DNA from: Lachnoclostridium phytofermentans ISDg
Lineage (GTDB): Bacteria > Bacillota > Clostridia > Lachnospirales > Lachnospiraceae
Direction: 5' to 3'
DNA length: 64,000 nucleotides
Assembly: GCF_000018685.1 (NCBI RefSeq)
Contig: NC_010001.1
Span: forward strand, 2,124,001 to 2,188,000
The translations under genes and the position numbers were made by a program. How positions within the stretch are numbered: the first letter of the stretch is position 1; each line of letters starts with the position of its first letter. Positions 52,394 through 62,500 of this stretch are shown here, piece by piece. A model generated the notes under the pieces. The model saw only the letters and a list, made by a program, of their open reading frames with translations. It made no database searches and was not told where the DNA came from.

Positions 52394-54028
52394 ATGATGC
52401 AAAAGTATACTGGAAAAAGTGTATATGGTGGTATTGCCATAGGGAAAGCATTAATTTTCCATAAAAAAGAAGGTCAGGTACGTAGAAAACGTATAGAGGA
52501 TGTGGAAACGGAGATCTTACGTGTTGATAAAGCAAGAGAAAAGGCAAAGGAAGAACTGCAAAAATTATATGATAAAGCAGTCACTCAAGTTGGTGAGCAG
52601 AATGCCATGATTTTTGAGGTTCATCAGATCATGTTAGAAGATCAAGATTACGTGGATTCCATAACTTATAAGATTAAAAATGAGCAAATAAATGCAGAAT
52701 ATGCCGTAGCTTCCACCGGAGATAATTTTGCGGAATTGTTTTCGTCTATGGACGATGATTATATGAAAGAACGGGCTGCTGATGTAAAGGATATTTCTAA
52801 TCGCCTGATTAAGATTTTACAAGGTAAGACCGATAGTTCGTTAATGACGGACGAACCGTATATTTTGGTGGCAGATGATTTGGCTCCGAGTGAAACATTG
52901 CAGCTTGATAAGACGAAAGTACTGGCATTTGTCACTAGAAAGGGCTCTACGAATTCCCATACGGCAATTCTAGCCAGAATGATGAATATTCCAGCTTTAA
53001 TTGGGGTAGATTTTGATGAGAATTGTGATGGAAAAGATGCAATTGTTGATGGTTATGAAGGTATTTTTATTACGGAGCCTACAGAACAAATTACAAATTC
53101 TATGAATGAAAAGCAGCAGGAGAATCTATATAAGAAGAAACTGCAGCAGGAGTTAAAAGGAAAAGAGAGTATTACGAAAGATGGTAAGAAAATCGATATA
53201 TTTGCTAATATCGGGGGTGTTTCTGATGTAGCCAGTGTACTTCAAAATGATTCTGGAGGAATCGGACTTTTCCGAAGTGAGTTTTTGTATCTAGGTCGAG
53301 ATACATTTCCGTCAGAGGATGAACAGTTTCAAGCCTATAAAACTGTATTGGAAAATATGGCGGGCAAAAAAGTAATTATTCGTACCTTGGATATAGGGGC
53401 AGATAAACAGGCAGATTATTTTGAACTAGATAAGGAAGAAAACCCAGCTATGGGTTACCGGGCGATTCGTATTTGCTTAAATCAGCCTGATATTTTCAGA
53501 ACACAGCTTCGTGCCATTTATCGTGCAAGCATTTATGGTAATGTCGCTATAATGTATCCTATGATTATATCTGTTGATGAAGTAAAAAAGATTAAAGAAA
53601 TAGTACAATCGGTAAAAGATGAACTAACGAAGCAGGGAATACCTTTTAATAATGTGGAACAGGGTATTATGATTGAAACACCAGCTGCTGTTATGATAAG
53701 TGATTTACTGGCAAAAGAAGTTGATTTCTTTAGTATTGGAACCAATGATTTAACACAATATACTTTAGCAATTGACAGGCAGAATCCTAAACTGGATTTC
53801 ATTTATGATCCTCATCATCCGGCTATTCTTAGAATGATTCAAATGGTAATTGAGAATGGTCATAAAGGCGGATGTTGGGTAGGAATATGCGGAGAACTTG
53901 GTGCGGATCTCACACTCATAGAGGAATTTTTAAGAATGGGCTTAGATGAAGTATCCGTTTCTCCAAACTTAGTTCTTTCTGTGAGAGAAAAAGTTAGAAA
54001 TACGGACCTAAGGGTAACGAATAATTAA
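52394..54028 (+). CDS. ptsI: PTS enzyme I (phosphoenolpyruvate-protein phosphotransferase)
   Basis: Protein of 544 residues: N-terminal HPr-binding helices, the phospho-His H189 in GSTNSHTAILARM (note Asn where many EI have Thr-Ser-His with Arg before), and the PEP-binding barrel with GIGLFRSEFLYLGR, RTLDIGADKQADYF, and GICGELGAD near the C-terminus. It transfers phosphate from PEP to HPr. Close to the usual EI length of about 570. Third gene of the operon. Confidence 0.95.
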   Translation: MMQKYTGKSVYGGIAIGKALIFHKKEGQVRRKRIEDVETEILRVDKAREKAKEELQKLYDKAVTQVGEQNAMIFEVHQIMLEDQDYVDSITYKIKNEQINAEYAVASTGDNFAELFSSMDDDYMKERAADVKDISNRLIKILQGKTDSSLMTDEPYILVADDLAPSETLQLDKTKVLAFVTRKGSTNSHTAILARMMNIPALIGVDFDENCDGKDAIVDGYEGIFITEPTEQITNSMNEKQQENLYKKKLQQELKGKESITKDGKKIDIFANIGGVSDVASVLQNDSGGIGLFRSEFLYLGRDTFPSEDEQFQAYKTVLENMAGKKVIIRTLDIGADKQADYFELDKEENPAMGYRAIRICLNQPDIFRTQLRAIYRASIYGNVAIMYPMIISVDEVKKIKEIVQSVKDELTKQGIPFNNVEQGIMIETPAAVMISDLLAKEVDFFSIGTNDLTQYTLAIDRQNPKLDFIYDPHHPAILRMIQMVIENGHKGGCWVGICGELGADLTLIEEFLRMGLDEVSVSPNLVLSVREKVRNTDLRVTNN

Positions 54029-54064
54029 AACAAATTAAGAAATCTTCTCTATCAGGAGGAGATG

Positions 54065-54110
54065 AAAAAAATGGTTCAGACTTCTTTTTTAGATGCTGAA
54101 CCATTTTTTT
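54065..54110. terminator. Strong bidirectional terminator after ptsI
   Basis: AAAAAAATGGTTCA/TGAACCATTTTTTT, a 14-bp perfect stem with A- and T-runs on both sides. It serves ptsI on the plus strand and the convergent membrane-protein gene. Confidence 0.85.
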
Positions 54111-54124
54111 CATGAGTCAATTCA

Positions 54125-54625
54125 TTATATTTTTATAAGATACCTTATAAATTTCCTAAGACCAATACTCCAGATGCTCGCGTAAACAAGTGAGAATGAT
54201 AAAAATATTATAATAATTAATGGAGTAGATAACGAATTGCTTAATTCTGCAAACGCCGGAATACCCACGATATAAGTTAAAAATACCATCCCAAGAGATA
54301 ATGCTATGCTTGAAAATAATATAGATATTGCTATTCCCTTCCTATAAAGGAATGATCCGATAACGATACCTAGTAGCCCGGTGGTAAAAAGCAGGATTAT
54401 TGCCTCCTTAGTACTAACTATAACAAGAATTAATGCAGAAGAAAAGAATACAGCAAAACCAAGAGAAATATTAGAAACAGCAGCTATCGCAATAGGTAGA
54501 GTACTGAATGGACTTAAGGCCAACCCAATTGCGGGTAAAAATACAGGCGCTGATTGGAACAGTATAGCTATTGTTGTCAAGATTCCTCCAAAACAAATAA
54601 ACATGCCTATATTCATTTTTTTCAA
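54125..54625 (-). CDS. Small hydrophobic membrane protein of unknown family
   Basis: Protein of 166 residues with about five or six membrane helices and no clear motif. The TTG start at 54625 has AGGAGGC 7-8 bases upstream. Gly/Ala/Ser-rich helices resemble transporter substrate-binding components, but I cannot assign it. It lies just after the sugar-dehydrogenase-like pseudogene on the same strand, with only 15 bases between. Confidence 0.55.
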   Translation of the reverse strand: MKKMNIGMFICFGGILTTIAILFQSAPVFLPAIGLALSPFSTLPIAIAAVSNISLGFAVFFSSALILVIVSTKEAIILLFTTGLLGIVIGSFLYRKGIAISILFSSIALSLGMVFLTYIVGIPAFAELSNSLSTPLIIIIFLSFSLVYASIWSIGLRKFIRYLIKI

Positions 54626-54640
54626 TATGAATGCCTCCTA

Positions 54641-56077
54641 TCAGGATGGGACAATTTCAAAAACAGTGCCTTGGTTAAAATCAGTTACATTCATAGAGCC
54701 ATAAACCCCTAAATATAATTTGGTTTGATTCAGATTTGTTCCCAAACTTGAATAATAGGCTGCACTGGACCCAAAATCATAATCAGTATCAATAACACTA
54801 AAATCATTCAGCTTACAATCTGTTCTTGGCGTGGTATAAGCTAAAACCCCTCTAACAGGAGGCCTGGATCCTTCATTTCGAGCAAAATCGGTAAATACAA
54901 CACTCCCAGTTAAATCAGGAATCCCATTCCCCATATATGGCTGTACTCCTGTAAGTGCAGTTGCTCCAAACTTATCCGGTCGAGGATCTTTATGAAAATA
55001 ACTAATAAGTGGCAGGATGCGCTGCGTTGAAGTAATTACTGCATCATTGTAGTAAGCAATTGTTTCTTCGTCCAAAGCTTGATTTGTAGAGCAGCTCCTT
55101 ATAAATGTGGTAGGAAAAGCACCTTCCCATCCACGCCAACCAAAATTAATAAATCCTTCTTGGTCAGGTTCAGTCTTCTTTAAAGAAGCTTGAATAAGCT
55201 GAGGAACCGGTATTGGTTTATAATTAATGAATGAAAAGATGGACTCTACCAAATCCTGTCCCACAATTCCTACATATTTGATGTACTGATCATGAGACCT
55301 TTGAAATGAAATCCCAGGTAAATTGCGAGTTCCTTTCGCTATTACTGTAAGCGTATCCTGAATAGGTACTGGAAGTTCATCAAAACGTGTAACTACTGGC
55401 GAATTACTGATAAATATATTCTCAGACACATCAATTTCAATTATTTTACCGGCAATTTCCATATTATTCTGGCTTAGATTAAAAGGATCATATCCTAATC
55501 AACCATCTCCCGTTGTTAAAACGAGTTTTTCAGTTTCAGGTGAAAAGTTTAAGCTATTAACACCATTATGATTAAAAAATGGTCTTCTTATATTAAGTAA
55601 TGTTCGGCGTTTCAGAGGTTGACCATTGGATTGTAAAATCCATTCTTCGACTGTATCAATATGATCATAGTTAACTTCTCTATTTATCCATTTTTGGTCT
55701 AAGGTTTCAGGTTCACATGGGTTAGGATTAAAAAGCTCAGAAGTATCTGAGCGAGGAATAGCACCTGGACCTTGTGTTCCAGCTACTGAATAATGAAGAT
55801 AAAACAGACCGTTAACAGAAAATTGGGGATGAAATGCTAGTCCTATCAACCCACGTTCGTCATATTTACCACCCAAAGCACCTAGTGTAATGATTCGGGA
55901 GCGAATATCTAAAAAGGTTTTTATAACTCCGTCTCCTATGTAATAGATTTCTCCTACCTGGGTTGCAATAAATAATCTTTCCATTGAGTCACCTGGGAGA
56001 ATAGCGGTTTTCAAAACAGTAGGCATATTTAACTTAGCTGCAACGGGTCGTAAACTAACTTTAATTTTTTTTAACAA
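54641..56077 (-). pseudogene. PQQ-type glucose/sorbosone dehydrogenase-like gene with one in-frame TGA
   Basis: Two halves in the same frame form one beta-propeller protein of the glucose/sorbosone dehydrogenase family. The first (56077-55502) has SMERLFIATQVGEIYYI, RGLIGLAFHPQF and HNGVNSLNFSPE and ends TTGDG. A TGA at 55499-55501 follows, then LGYDPFNLSQNN continues the motif TGDGGxGxDP of the family with no loss of frame. A single change GGA to TGA explains the break. C-terminal half features are INFGWRGWEG and GSVVFTDFAR. No signal peptide at the N-terminus. Either inactivated by one mutation, read through, or a sequencing error. Confidence 0.8.
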
Positions 56078-56229
56078 CTATTTTTCACCCCTCTATATTC
56101 TTTCTTTTATAAGAATATGATAAGAAATGTTCTATTAGTACTATAATGATACCCTGGAAACTGTTCGCCTTATACTGGAAGAGCGGTTTTAAATGCGGAA
56201 GCAACGTTTAGATAATGTAGTAAAAGATT

Positions 56230-56266
56230 AAGGGTGGATTATGCTAAGTTTGCATAGTCCACCCTT
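56230..56266 (-). terminator. Terminator after the glycoside hydrolase gene
   Basis: Long stem AAGGGTGGATTATGC/GCATAGTCCACCCTT (14 of 15 paired), 7-base loop. The minus strand continues TTAATCTTTTAC. About 85 bases after the glycoside hydrolase stop. Confidence 0.7.
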
Positions 56267-56349
56267 TGGAGCTGACATTTCAGCCAATTCTTTTATGCCT
56301 ACAGCTAGGCTCACAACAAAATTTTTACACTACCTGCACTACCAAAAAG

Positions 56350-59319
56350 TCATTGAAACATATTACTCAAATGAATCCTGCCAAACCCTATTTCAGCATT
56401 CCTGCTTCCAACACCTATTTTCCCTTTGGAAAGACTGTTATTAAAGGAGCTGTAGTTAAGGATGGTTCTGCCGTTTAATTCTATTTCATATTTTCCCTGA
56501 ATATTGTGAATTCCTAATAAATATTTCTTCCCTTGTTCAAAAGTATTAGTATGTCCCGTAGAAATCAATGTATCCCTACCATATAACCTTCTTACTATAG
56601 AAACAGTACCATCTTTAGATAACTCCACACGGTAAAAATCATCCTCATCAATATAGTTAAAATAGACGAAAGCAGCCGCATCAAGAGATGAAAATTCCTT
56701 AAAGTAAATATTCATATTAAACCAGTAATCCTTCCAGTACGTCTTCCCAGCAATGGAAAGACTCTCTTGAGATAAGGATTTCTCAGATATATAATAGGAA
56801 TCTGAGTTAATTTGTTCTATACCAAAGCTGCCAGAGACCGGAGTCCAGTTCGTTAAATCACCTGTTTTAAAATCATCGGTGAGCAGAGGATCTACACGGA
56901 TTCCATCAAAGAAGACAACTCCGTTAGAAGCTGTAAGCCCAACCTTTCCATGAGTGATTGGATCGGGGTCATATACGCTAAAGGTATAAGAATTTGGGGT
57001 TACTGTGGTTCCAAGGCTGACGGTTATGCGGTTTTTCTCGATTTCTGCAAGAAGAAACTGACTTTGAACATTTAAACGAATGGTTTTAACCCCGTCAATA
57101 TTTCTAACAGCATAACTGTCATCGATATCAATGGGAGAGGTTATTGTTTTTAGTATGGTCTCGATACCGTTACTTTTTTTGTATAAGGTTACCGTACCCT
57201 TTCCCTTTTCTACTGTACCGGCTTTATCATATTCTAATTTGTAATAGTTATTCGGATCCTGATATCTTAAATAGACACCTGCTTTTGTGCCGGTGGCAAG
57301 ACCAGTATGGTCAATCGGCTTACTTGGATCGGTAGGTATTACTGCCGGCTTATTCTCCAGATGGAATCTGACAGCCATGGAATAGTCAGTCCACTGTGTA
57401 CTTCCCGTAAATACAGAGTGAGAAGATGTATCGGCAGGGGAAATCAGTCCCATATCATCAATAGATTGAATTAGAGAAAAACCATCAAGCTGAGTGCTTA
57501 TCGCCCCCGTACTGCTATCTTCGAAGTCCAGACAGTATGGCAGAGAAAATAAATCAGTTTCTTTAGTCAACGGACCGATAGCCTGTGTAGACCTTCCGTA
57601 GAGAAGCCCGTTACGGGAAAGAAGAGCAGGGGTTATACGATATTGGTACTTATCACCCGGAAGAGCAGTCTTATCAGTATAATAGGAATTACTTACATTG
57701 GTATCTAGAGCTTCCCAGTAACCTAAGCTCTGATTATATCGTTCCACCTTGTAACCGGATACGATAGCTTGATTTTTCCACCAAAGGTCTATTCCATCCT
57801 TATGGCCGAATGCATTGTATACCTCTGGGACCTTTAGATTAGCAGCGCTTATGGTAGGAATGGAGAATAGATATATGCGCTGTGAATAGATGGTAGCAGT
57901 AAAAGTTCCGTTGATTGCCTGAATACTACCGGTAACTTCATCGTTGCTTGTGTCAGATACCTCCCTGATAATTACAGTTTCATCTTTCACTCCCAGCTTG
58001 GATAAATCAACAGTGAAGGTCTGGGAGTCTGTTTTATTGGTAGATTCTCTGTCAACAATAAGGAGCTGATAAGCATCCGAAGTCCTTACTATCATGATTT
58101 CGGTATCGCTATTTAACGCTTTTTGAGAAGAAACGGAATAATCTGCTTCTTGAAACTGTTTTCCGTCTTTAAGTCCAACGGTATCTACCAAGCGGTTTAT
58201 GATGCGGGAAGAATAGTACATCTTTGTACCTCTGGTGGCGTTAACGGTGACATCGTCTATGGATACAATACCACTGCTGGGCTGCCCGTCAGCTGTGTCC
58301 TTATTTGATTTGGTAAACATAAAGCGGAGCGGAGCATATACGCCCGACCGTAACAGACTGACGGTCATTTTTGCAAAATTCGTTGCATCTCCCATATCGG
58401 GCTCTACTTTTGGCGCCAGTATCCAATTATACTCGGTCATGCTAACAGGCTTATCATCGATTGCTTTAAACATTTGAAGTGTATCTCTTGCAGCTGACCT
58501 GGTGCTTCCGTACTGGTGAAAATCATATATATCAAATAAGTCATGGTTTATATTATTTAATAAGGTATTCAGATAAGGAGCAGTAGTAGTATTATGTGAG
58601 GCAAAGGTCGGTCCCCAGTTTTTTACGGGGTTTCCCAGTGCTGCCATTGCTCCGGTTTTCAGTCCATCAATTTGGGCTGTAACTAAGACGGCGTAACCTT
58701 CATAATTAGTGACACCGATTAAGTCCGGCTCATTTCCTGCGTTAAAGTTGGTTACACCTGCAAGTCCATAGAGGTATCCCTGGGCAAAGGCATTGCGCCA
58801 TACATTAAATAAGGCTTCCCCATAGGTATTCGGAGTACTTCCCCAGGGACCGGTTACCCTTAAGGTAGTAATCCCAAGCTCAGCTGACCTACGGATAGAA
58901 GCGAAGGTTCTGATGAAATCAGGCTGTGCGCCAAGATAATCCACAATATCTTTTTCAATCTGTAGGGTAGTGATATAGGGATTGGAGGATACGTCTGCCT
59001 TGACAGCAGTAACTGCATTATCATAGTCTGCTTTATTGTTTATGACCACAGCCGAAAGGCTGGGAGAATAACTAATACCGTTAAACTGCCGGTACATATT
59101 AAACATAATATCGCTATAGTATTTTGCAATATTTCCTTGCAATACGGTATTGCTACTATTATCACCAAGATATCTTAAGTCAAGGTTTTTATAGGTCCCA
59201 TCTGCGCTAACGGTAATGGTATTCGTTAATGCAGCCTGCGTTCCTACAGGATAAAGCTCTGTCAGCAAGAGGAAAGAAAGCAGTAAGGATAGAATTCTGT
59301 ACTTATGTTTTTTTAACAT
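56350..59319 (-). CDS. Large secreted glycoside hydrolase, clan GH-A-like, with C-terminal lectin-like domains
   Basis: Protein of 989 residues. Signal peptide MLKKHKYRILSLLLSFLLL to about residue 29. Catalytic TIM-barrel-like part (about 40-480) with NAGNEPDL (E197, likely acid/base after strand 4) and MTEYNW (E296, likely nucleophile after strand 7), the spacing of clan-A retaining hydrolases such as GH30, GH39 or GH79. A Fn3-like module follows (about 510-600). Two concanavalin-like domains (about 610-840 and 850-989) contain KAGVYLRYQDPNNYYKLEYD and the related FVYFNYIDEDDFYRVELSKDG. The ATG at 59319 has AGGAGATTACG; the open frame to 59427 is not coding. Substrate not assignable. Confidence 0.8.
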   Translation of the reverse strand: MLKKHKYRILSLLLSFLLLTELYPVGTQAALTNTITVSADGTYKNLDLRYLGDNSSNTVLQGNIAKYYSDIMFNMYRQFNGISYSPSLSAVVINNKADYDNAVTAVKADVSSNPYITTLQIEKDIVDYLGAQPDFIRTFASIRRSAELGITTLRVTGPWGSTPNTYGEALFNVWRNAFAQGYLYGLAGVTNFNAGNEPDLIGVTNYEGYAVLVTAQIDGLKTGAMAALGNPVKNWGPTFASHNTTTAPYLNTLLNNINHDLFDIYDFHQYGSTRSAARDTLQMFKAIDDKPVSMTEYNWILAPKVEPDMGDATNFAKMTVSLLRSGVYAPLRFMFTKSNKDTADGQPSSGIVSIDDVTVNATRGTKMYYSSRIINRLVDTVGLKDGKQFQEADYSVSSQKALNSDTEIMIVRTSDAYQLLIVDRESTNKTDSQTFTVDLSKLGVKDETVIIREVSDTSNDEVTGSIQAINGTFTATIYSQRIYLFSIPTISAANLKVPEVYNAFGHKDGIDLWWKNQAIVSGYKVERYNQSLGYWEALDTNVSNSYYTDKTALPGDKYQYRITPALLSRNGLLYGRSTQAIGPLTKETDLFSLPYCLDFEDSSTGAISTQLDGFSLIQSIDDMGLISPADTSSHSVFTGSTQWTDYSMAVRFHLENKPAVIPTDPSKPIDHTGLATGTKAGVYLRYQDPNNYYKLEYDKAGTVEKGKGTVTLYKKSNGIETILKTITSPIDIDDSYAVRNIDGVKTIRLNVQSQFLLAEIEKNRITVSLGTTVTPNSYTFSVYDPDPITHGKVGLTASNGVVFFDGIRVDPLLTDDFKTGDLTNWTPVSGSFGIEQINSDSYYISEKSLSQESLSIAGKTYWKDYWFNMNIYFKEFSSLDAAAFVYFNYIDEDDFYRVELSKDGTVSIVRRLYGRDTLISTGHTNTFEQGKKYLLGIHNIQGKYEIELNGRTILNYSSFNNSLSKGKIGVGSRNAEIGFGRIHLSNMFQ

Positions 59320-59400
59320 CGTAATCTCCTGTCTGCGTGCTGTTAATTTTGAACACGCGGGAATTATGAATTGTAAAATATACGCTTTGACTAAAATGAT

Positions 59401-59463
59401 GGACTGCTGCAATGATTCAGGTGACATAGTGTATATATCAGATTTCCTGTTATGCAGCAGTCC
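59401..59463 (-). terminator. Long-loop hairpin between the two secreted-protein genes
   Basis: GGACTGCTGCA (59401-59411) and TGCAGCAGTCC (59453-59463) are perfect 11-bp inverted repeats with a 41-base loop; the minus strand then reads ATCATTTTAG. It probably ends or attenuates the beta-helix gene before the glycoside hydrolase gene. Confidence 0.55.
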
Positions 59464-59503
59464 GGAAAAGGGTATTTCTAAAAGGAAGATATAAAATGCT
59501 TAA

Positions 59504-62500
59504 TTAATTTACTTTGGTTCCATATACTTCAACTTCCCAGATAGAGAATCCGGAAGTGGTTGTATAATCTCCACGGACACAACCGTACATACGAATATAA
59601 CGTCCTGTACCGAATTTTGGACCTCTGATAGAACCTAATACACCCTGTGTGTTGGAAGGACCATAAGTAGGAGTCGCACTTGCGGTTGCTACACAGTTAT
59701 ATTCTCCACCCACAGAATTAGAGGAAAGAATATTAAGAAGGGAAGCAGAGGTGATACTGCTGCTACCATTCCAACCGTTAGGAGAAACTGTCCATGCATT
59801 CATCCAGCTGCCGGAATTCATGAGATCTTCTCCCTCAAGGTTCCAATCAAGGTCATTACATACATCAATTGTATAAAAACGACCTCTGGAAGCCATGCTG
59901 TTCCAATAAATTGCAAGGTCGGATATATTATATTCGTCTCCCAAATCAATAACAATCCATTGCGGTGCGGAGGCATCGGAAGTATTAACAGACTCCCAGC
60001 GGTTTCCAAGCGTTGAAGCTTTTACTCCATCTACGGCTTTATCAGCTGTATTGGCTGTATTAGTAGCACTGATGCTGGAAGCCTTTGCAGGTGCTTTTAA
60101 TGCAATATTCGTTGCAGGTGAAAATGTATGTGTCAGAGTTAGGTCACCTGCTGCTATACCAGTGGAAGGCATATCAAATTCATAAAGGAACTTAATGTTT
60201 CCATTTGGATTGGTACCTGCTGGCAAGAAATTAGAGGTATCAAAGGATGTAGAAGATACCGGTCCGTTCGTTGTCGTAGAATAGGTACCAAGGGGTGTAA
60301 CAGAGAAGAAAGTGCCGGTTATTTCAACGGTATGCTTACCGGAAAGAGTTGCCGGTCCGTTTAATGCTACGGTTGCAATTACCGGTTCTCCCACATAATA
60401 TATTCCTGCGTTAAGACCTTGCGCTAAGGTAACTGTCGCCACGACACCGTTTGTAGTTATACTATTCGGAACGGTAACGCTATAGGATGCAGGAGTTCCA
60501 AGCTTATATACTGCTTCAAATACAAGGTTGCCGCCAAACTGACTAGGGAGATCAATAATATATATTTTTGGTGAGCCGGCAGTAAAGGTAGCAGCAATGT
60601 TGCTGGCAGTTAGGTTGGAGAAGGTATATCCGGCAGCTGCGGAAAGTGTAATTCGTGCCACAGCTATGGAATTATCCTGGTACTTACCTTCACTGTCTAA
60701 CCCGCGCCACTCAATAGAGTCTACTGAAAACTTAATTGATGATCCGGAGCAGGCAGTTGGTGCTGTGTTACCGGCTGTCGGTGCCGCAAGACCGTAACCT
60801 GTTAAATCAGCTTGAGCAATTTTCATTGCCTGTATTTGACCTCCAGGAACCGAAGCTGCCATGCCTTTCGCAGTTATTCCATCTGCAAAGGTGACCCTTC
60901 TTGTAAAATAACCTGCAAGATCATTTGTTGCAGTAAAACCAGAATCTGCTGTTGCTCCCGGAATGTCTTCCCAGTTTGAGAATCCATCCAGGCTCTTTTG
61001 CCATTGATAGGTTAAACCGGAGATACCGCCATTAGGGGTATCAGATAATTTAATAATGGCCCCTACGGTTTGTGATGTTCCGCTTCCAATTCCACCTTTT
61101 ACGAGTGGGTGATAGCCACTTGCTAATACACGGGGAGACTGTTCACTTCCGTTATGATAATAAGTAGCATAGATATTACCGGAAGGCTCAACAGGTAAGT
61201 TTACTATCTGGATATTTCCATTCCCCGGTATCAGAGTGAAGGAAGCAATCGGCGTTCCGCCGGTAGCGGTCGTATATATATTAATAGCATCTCCGGTAAT
61301 AATTTCTTTGGTACCAGTTAATTGAATGGTCAACTCCGTATTAGTTGCATAAGAGGAATGTACTACAGAGGATACGGATTGAGGTGTATCTTCTGTCAAC
61401 ATCAGATAGGATACCGTTATGGTTAACATAGTGCCATCCGGGTTACGTACAAAAGAAATTTCTTTTGCTTCTGCTACGGTAATTAAAATGGTATTAAGAG
61501 AATCCATCCAATTGACTGCATCAAAGGTATTTCCGGCTTTTGCAGTAGCAATTACTGTGGCAACCGGTGAATCACCTGTTGCAAAGGTAGCACCTGCTAC
61601 GCCACTCCAGGATATCTCACCAAAGGTCATCTGAGAGTTTTCTACCGGAGAGAGGGTAGCGGGAGACTGGCCGATCCTAGGTGCAGCAATCTCAATTGTG
61701 AACGGATCAATTTTACCTTCAACATATGGTTTTCCGTATACTTTAAAGGCTCCCATGGAGTATCCGTACATACCATTTTTTTGCGTCCCATACACCCTGA
61801 TATAACGTCCGGATGGTTGAGCAGTGCCATAAGTAAAGTTATTATTAGTTGCTGTATTACCGGTTATTGTTTGAATATCTGTCCAGTTTATTCTGTCATC
61901 GGATATCTGAATTTTATAGTCAAATCCGCAGGAGGAAGCACTGTACCAGCTTAGTTCCACCTTCGATATGGAGTAGATTTCCTCAAGATCTATTTCAATC
62001 CACTGATCATCATATCTTGTAGAGGTATTTTGTTTGGATTCCCATCTGTGGTTTGATGCCATCGTAAGACCGTCATTAACGTTGTAAGCATAATTGCTTC
62101 CATTAACGGAAGAAGCTCTGGTTGGCTTAAATAGTGCTATATCATCGCTTACTGCAATGATAACGGAAGCGGACAGTGAAATCTTGTCTTGTTTAAAACC
62201 AACAGCAGTTAATTTCAAGGACTTCGTTGAATCACCAATGAGGAATGGACCTGTATACAGGGTACCATTCGTTGCGGAAGGCATGCTTCCATCAAGAGTA
62301 TATTTTATTATATCAGCACCGGAGCAGACAATTGATACGGTCTGCATGGTATCGTATCTACCGGTTGGAACAGAAATAATCGGGGTCGGCAGAGGATTAC
62401 AGTATTCTGCAACATTCTGGCGGAAACCTTCTGCATATTGTCCGCCTCCTGTGGTTGCACCCTGATGTCCTACTCCGCCGCCTGCTTCATTTACCACATG

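Noticed and set aside
55499..55501. TGA as selenocysteine codon
   Set aside because: The family has Gly here, not Cys. No SECIS-like stem is evident directly after the TGA, and the change is a single base from GGA.
62094..62465. 123-residue plus-strand frame in the beta-helix gene
   Set aside because: Shadow of a long, domain-rich minus-strand gene.
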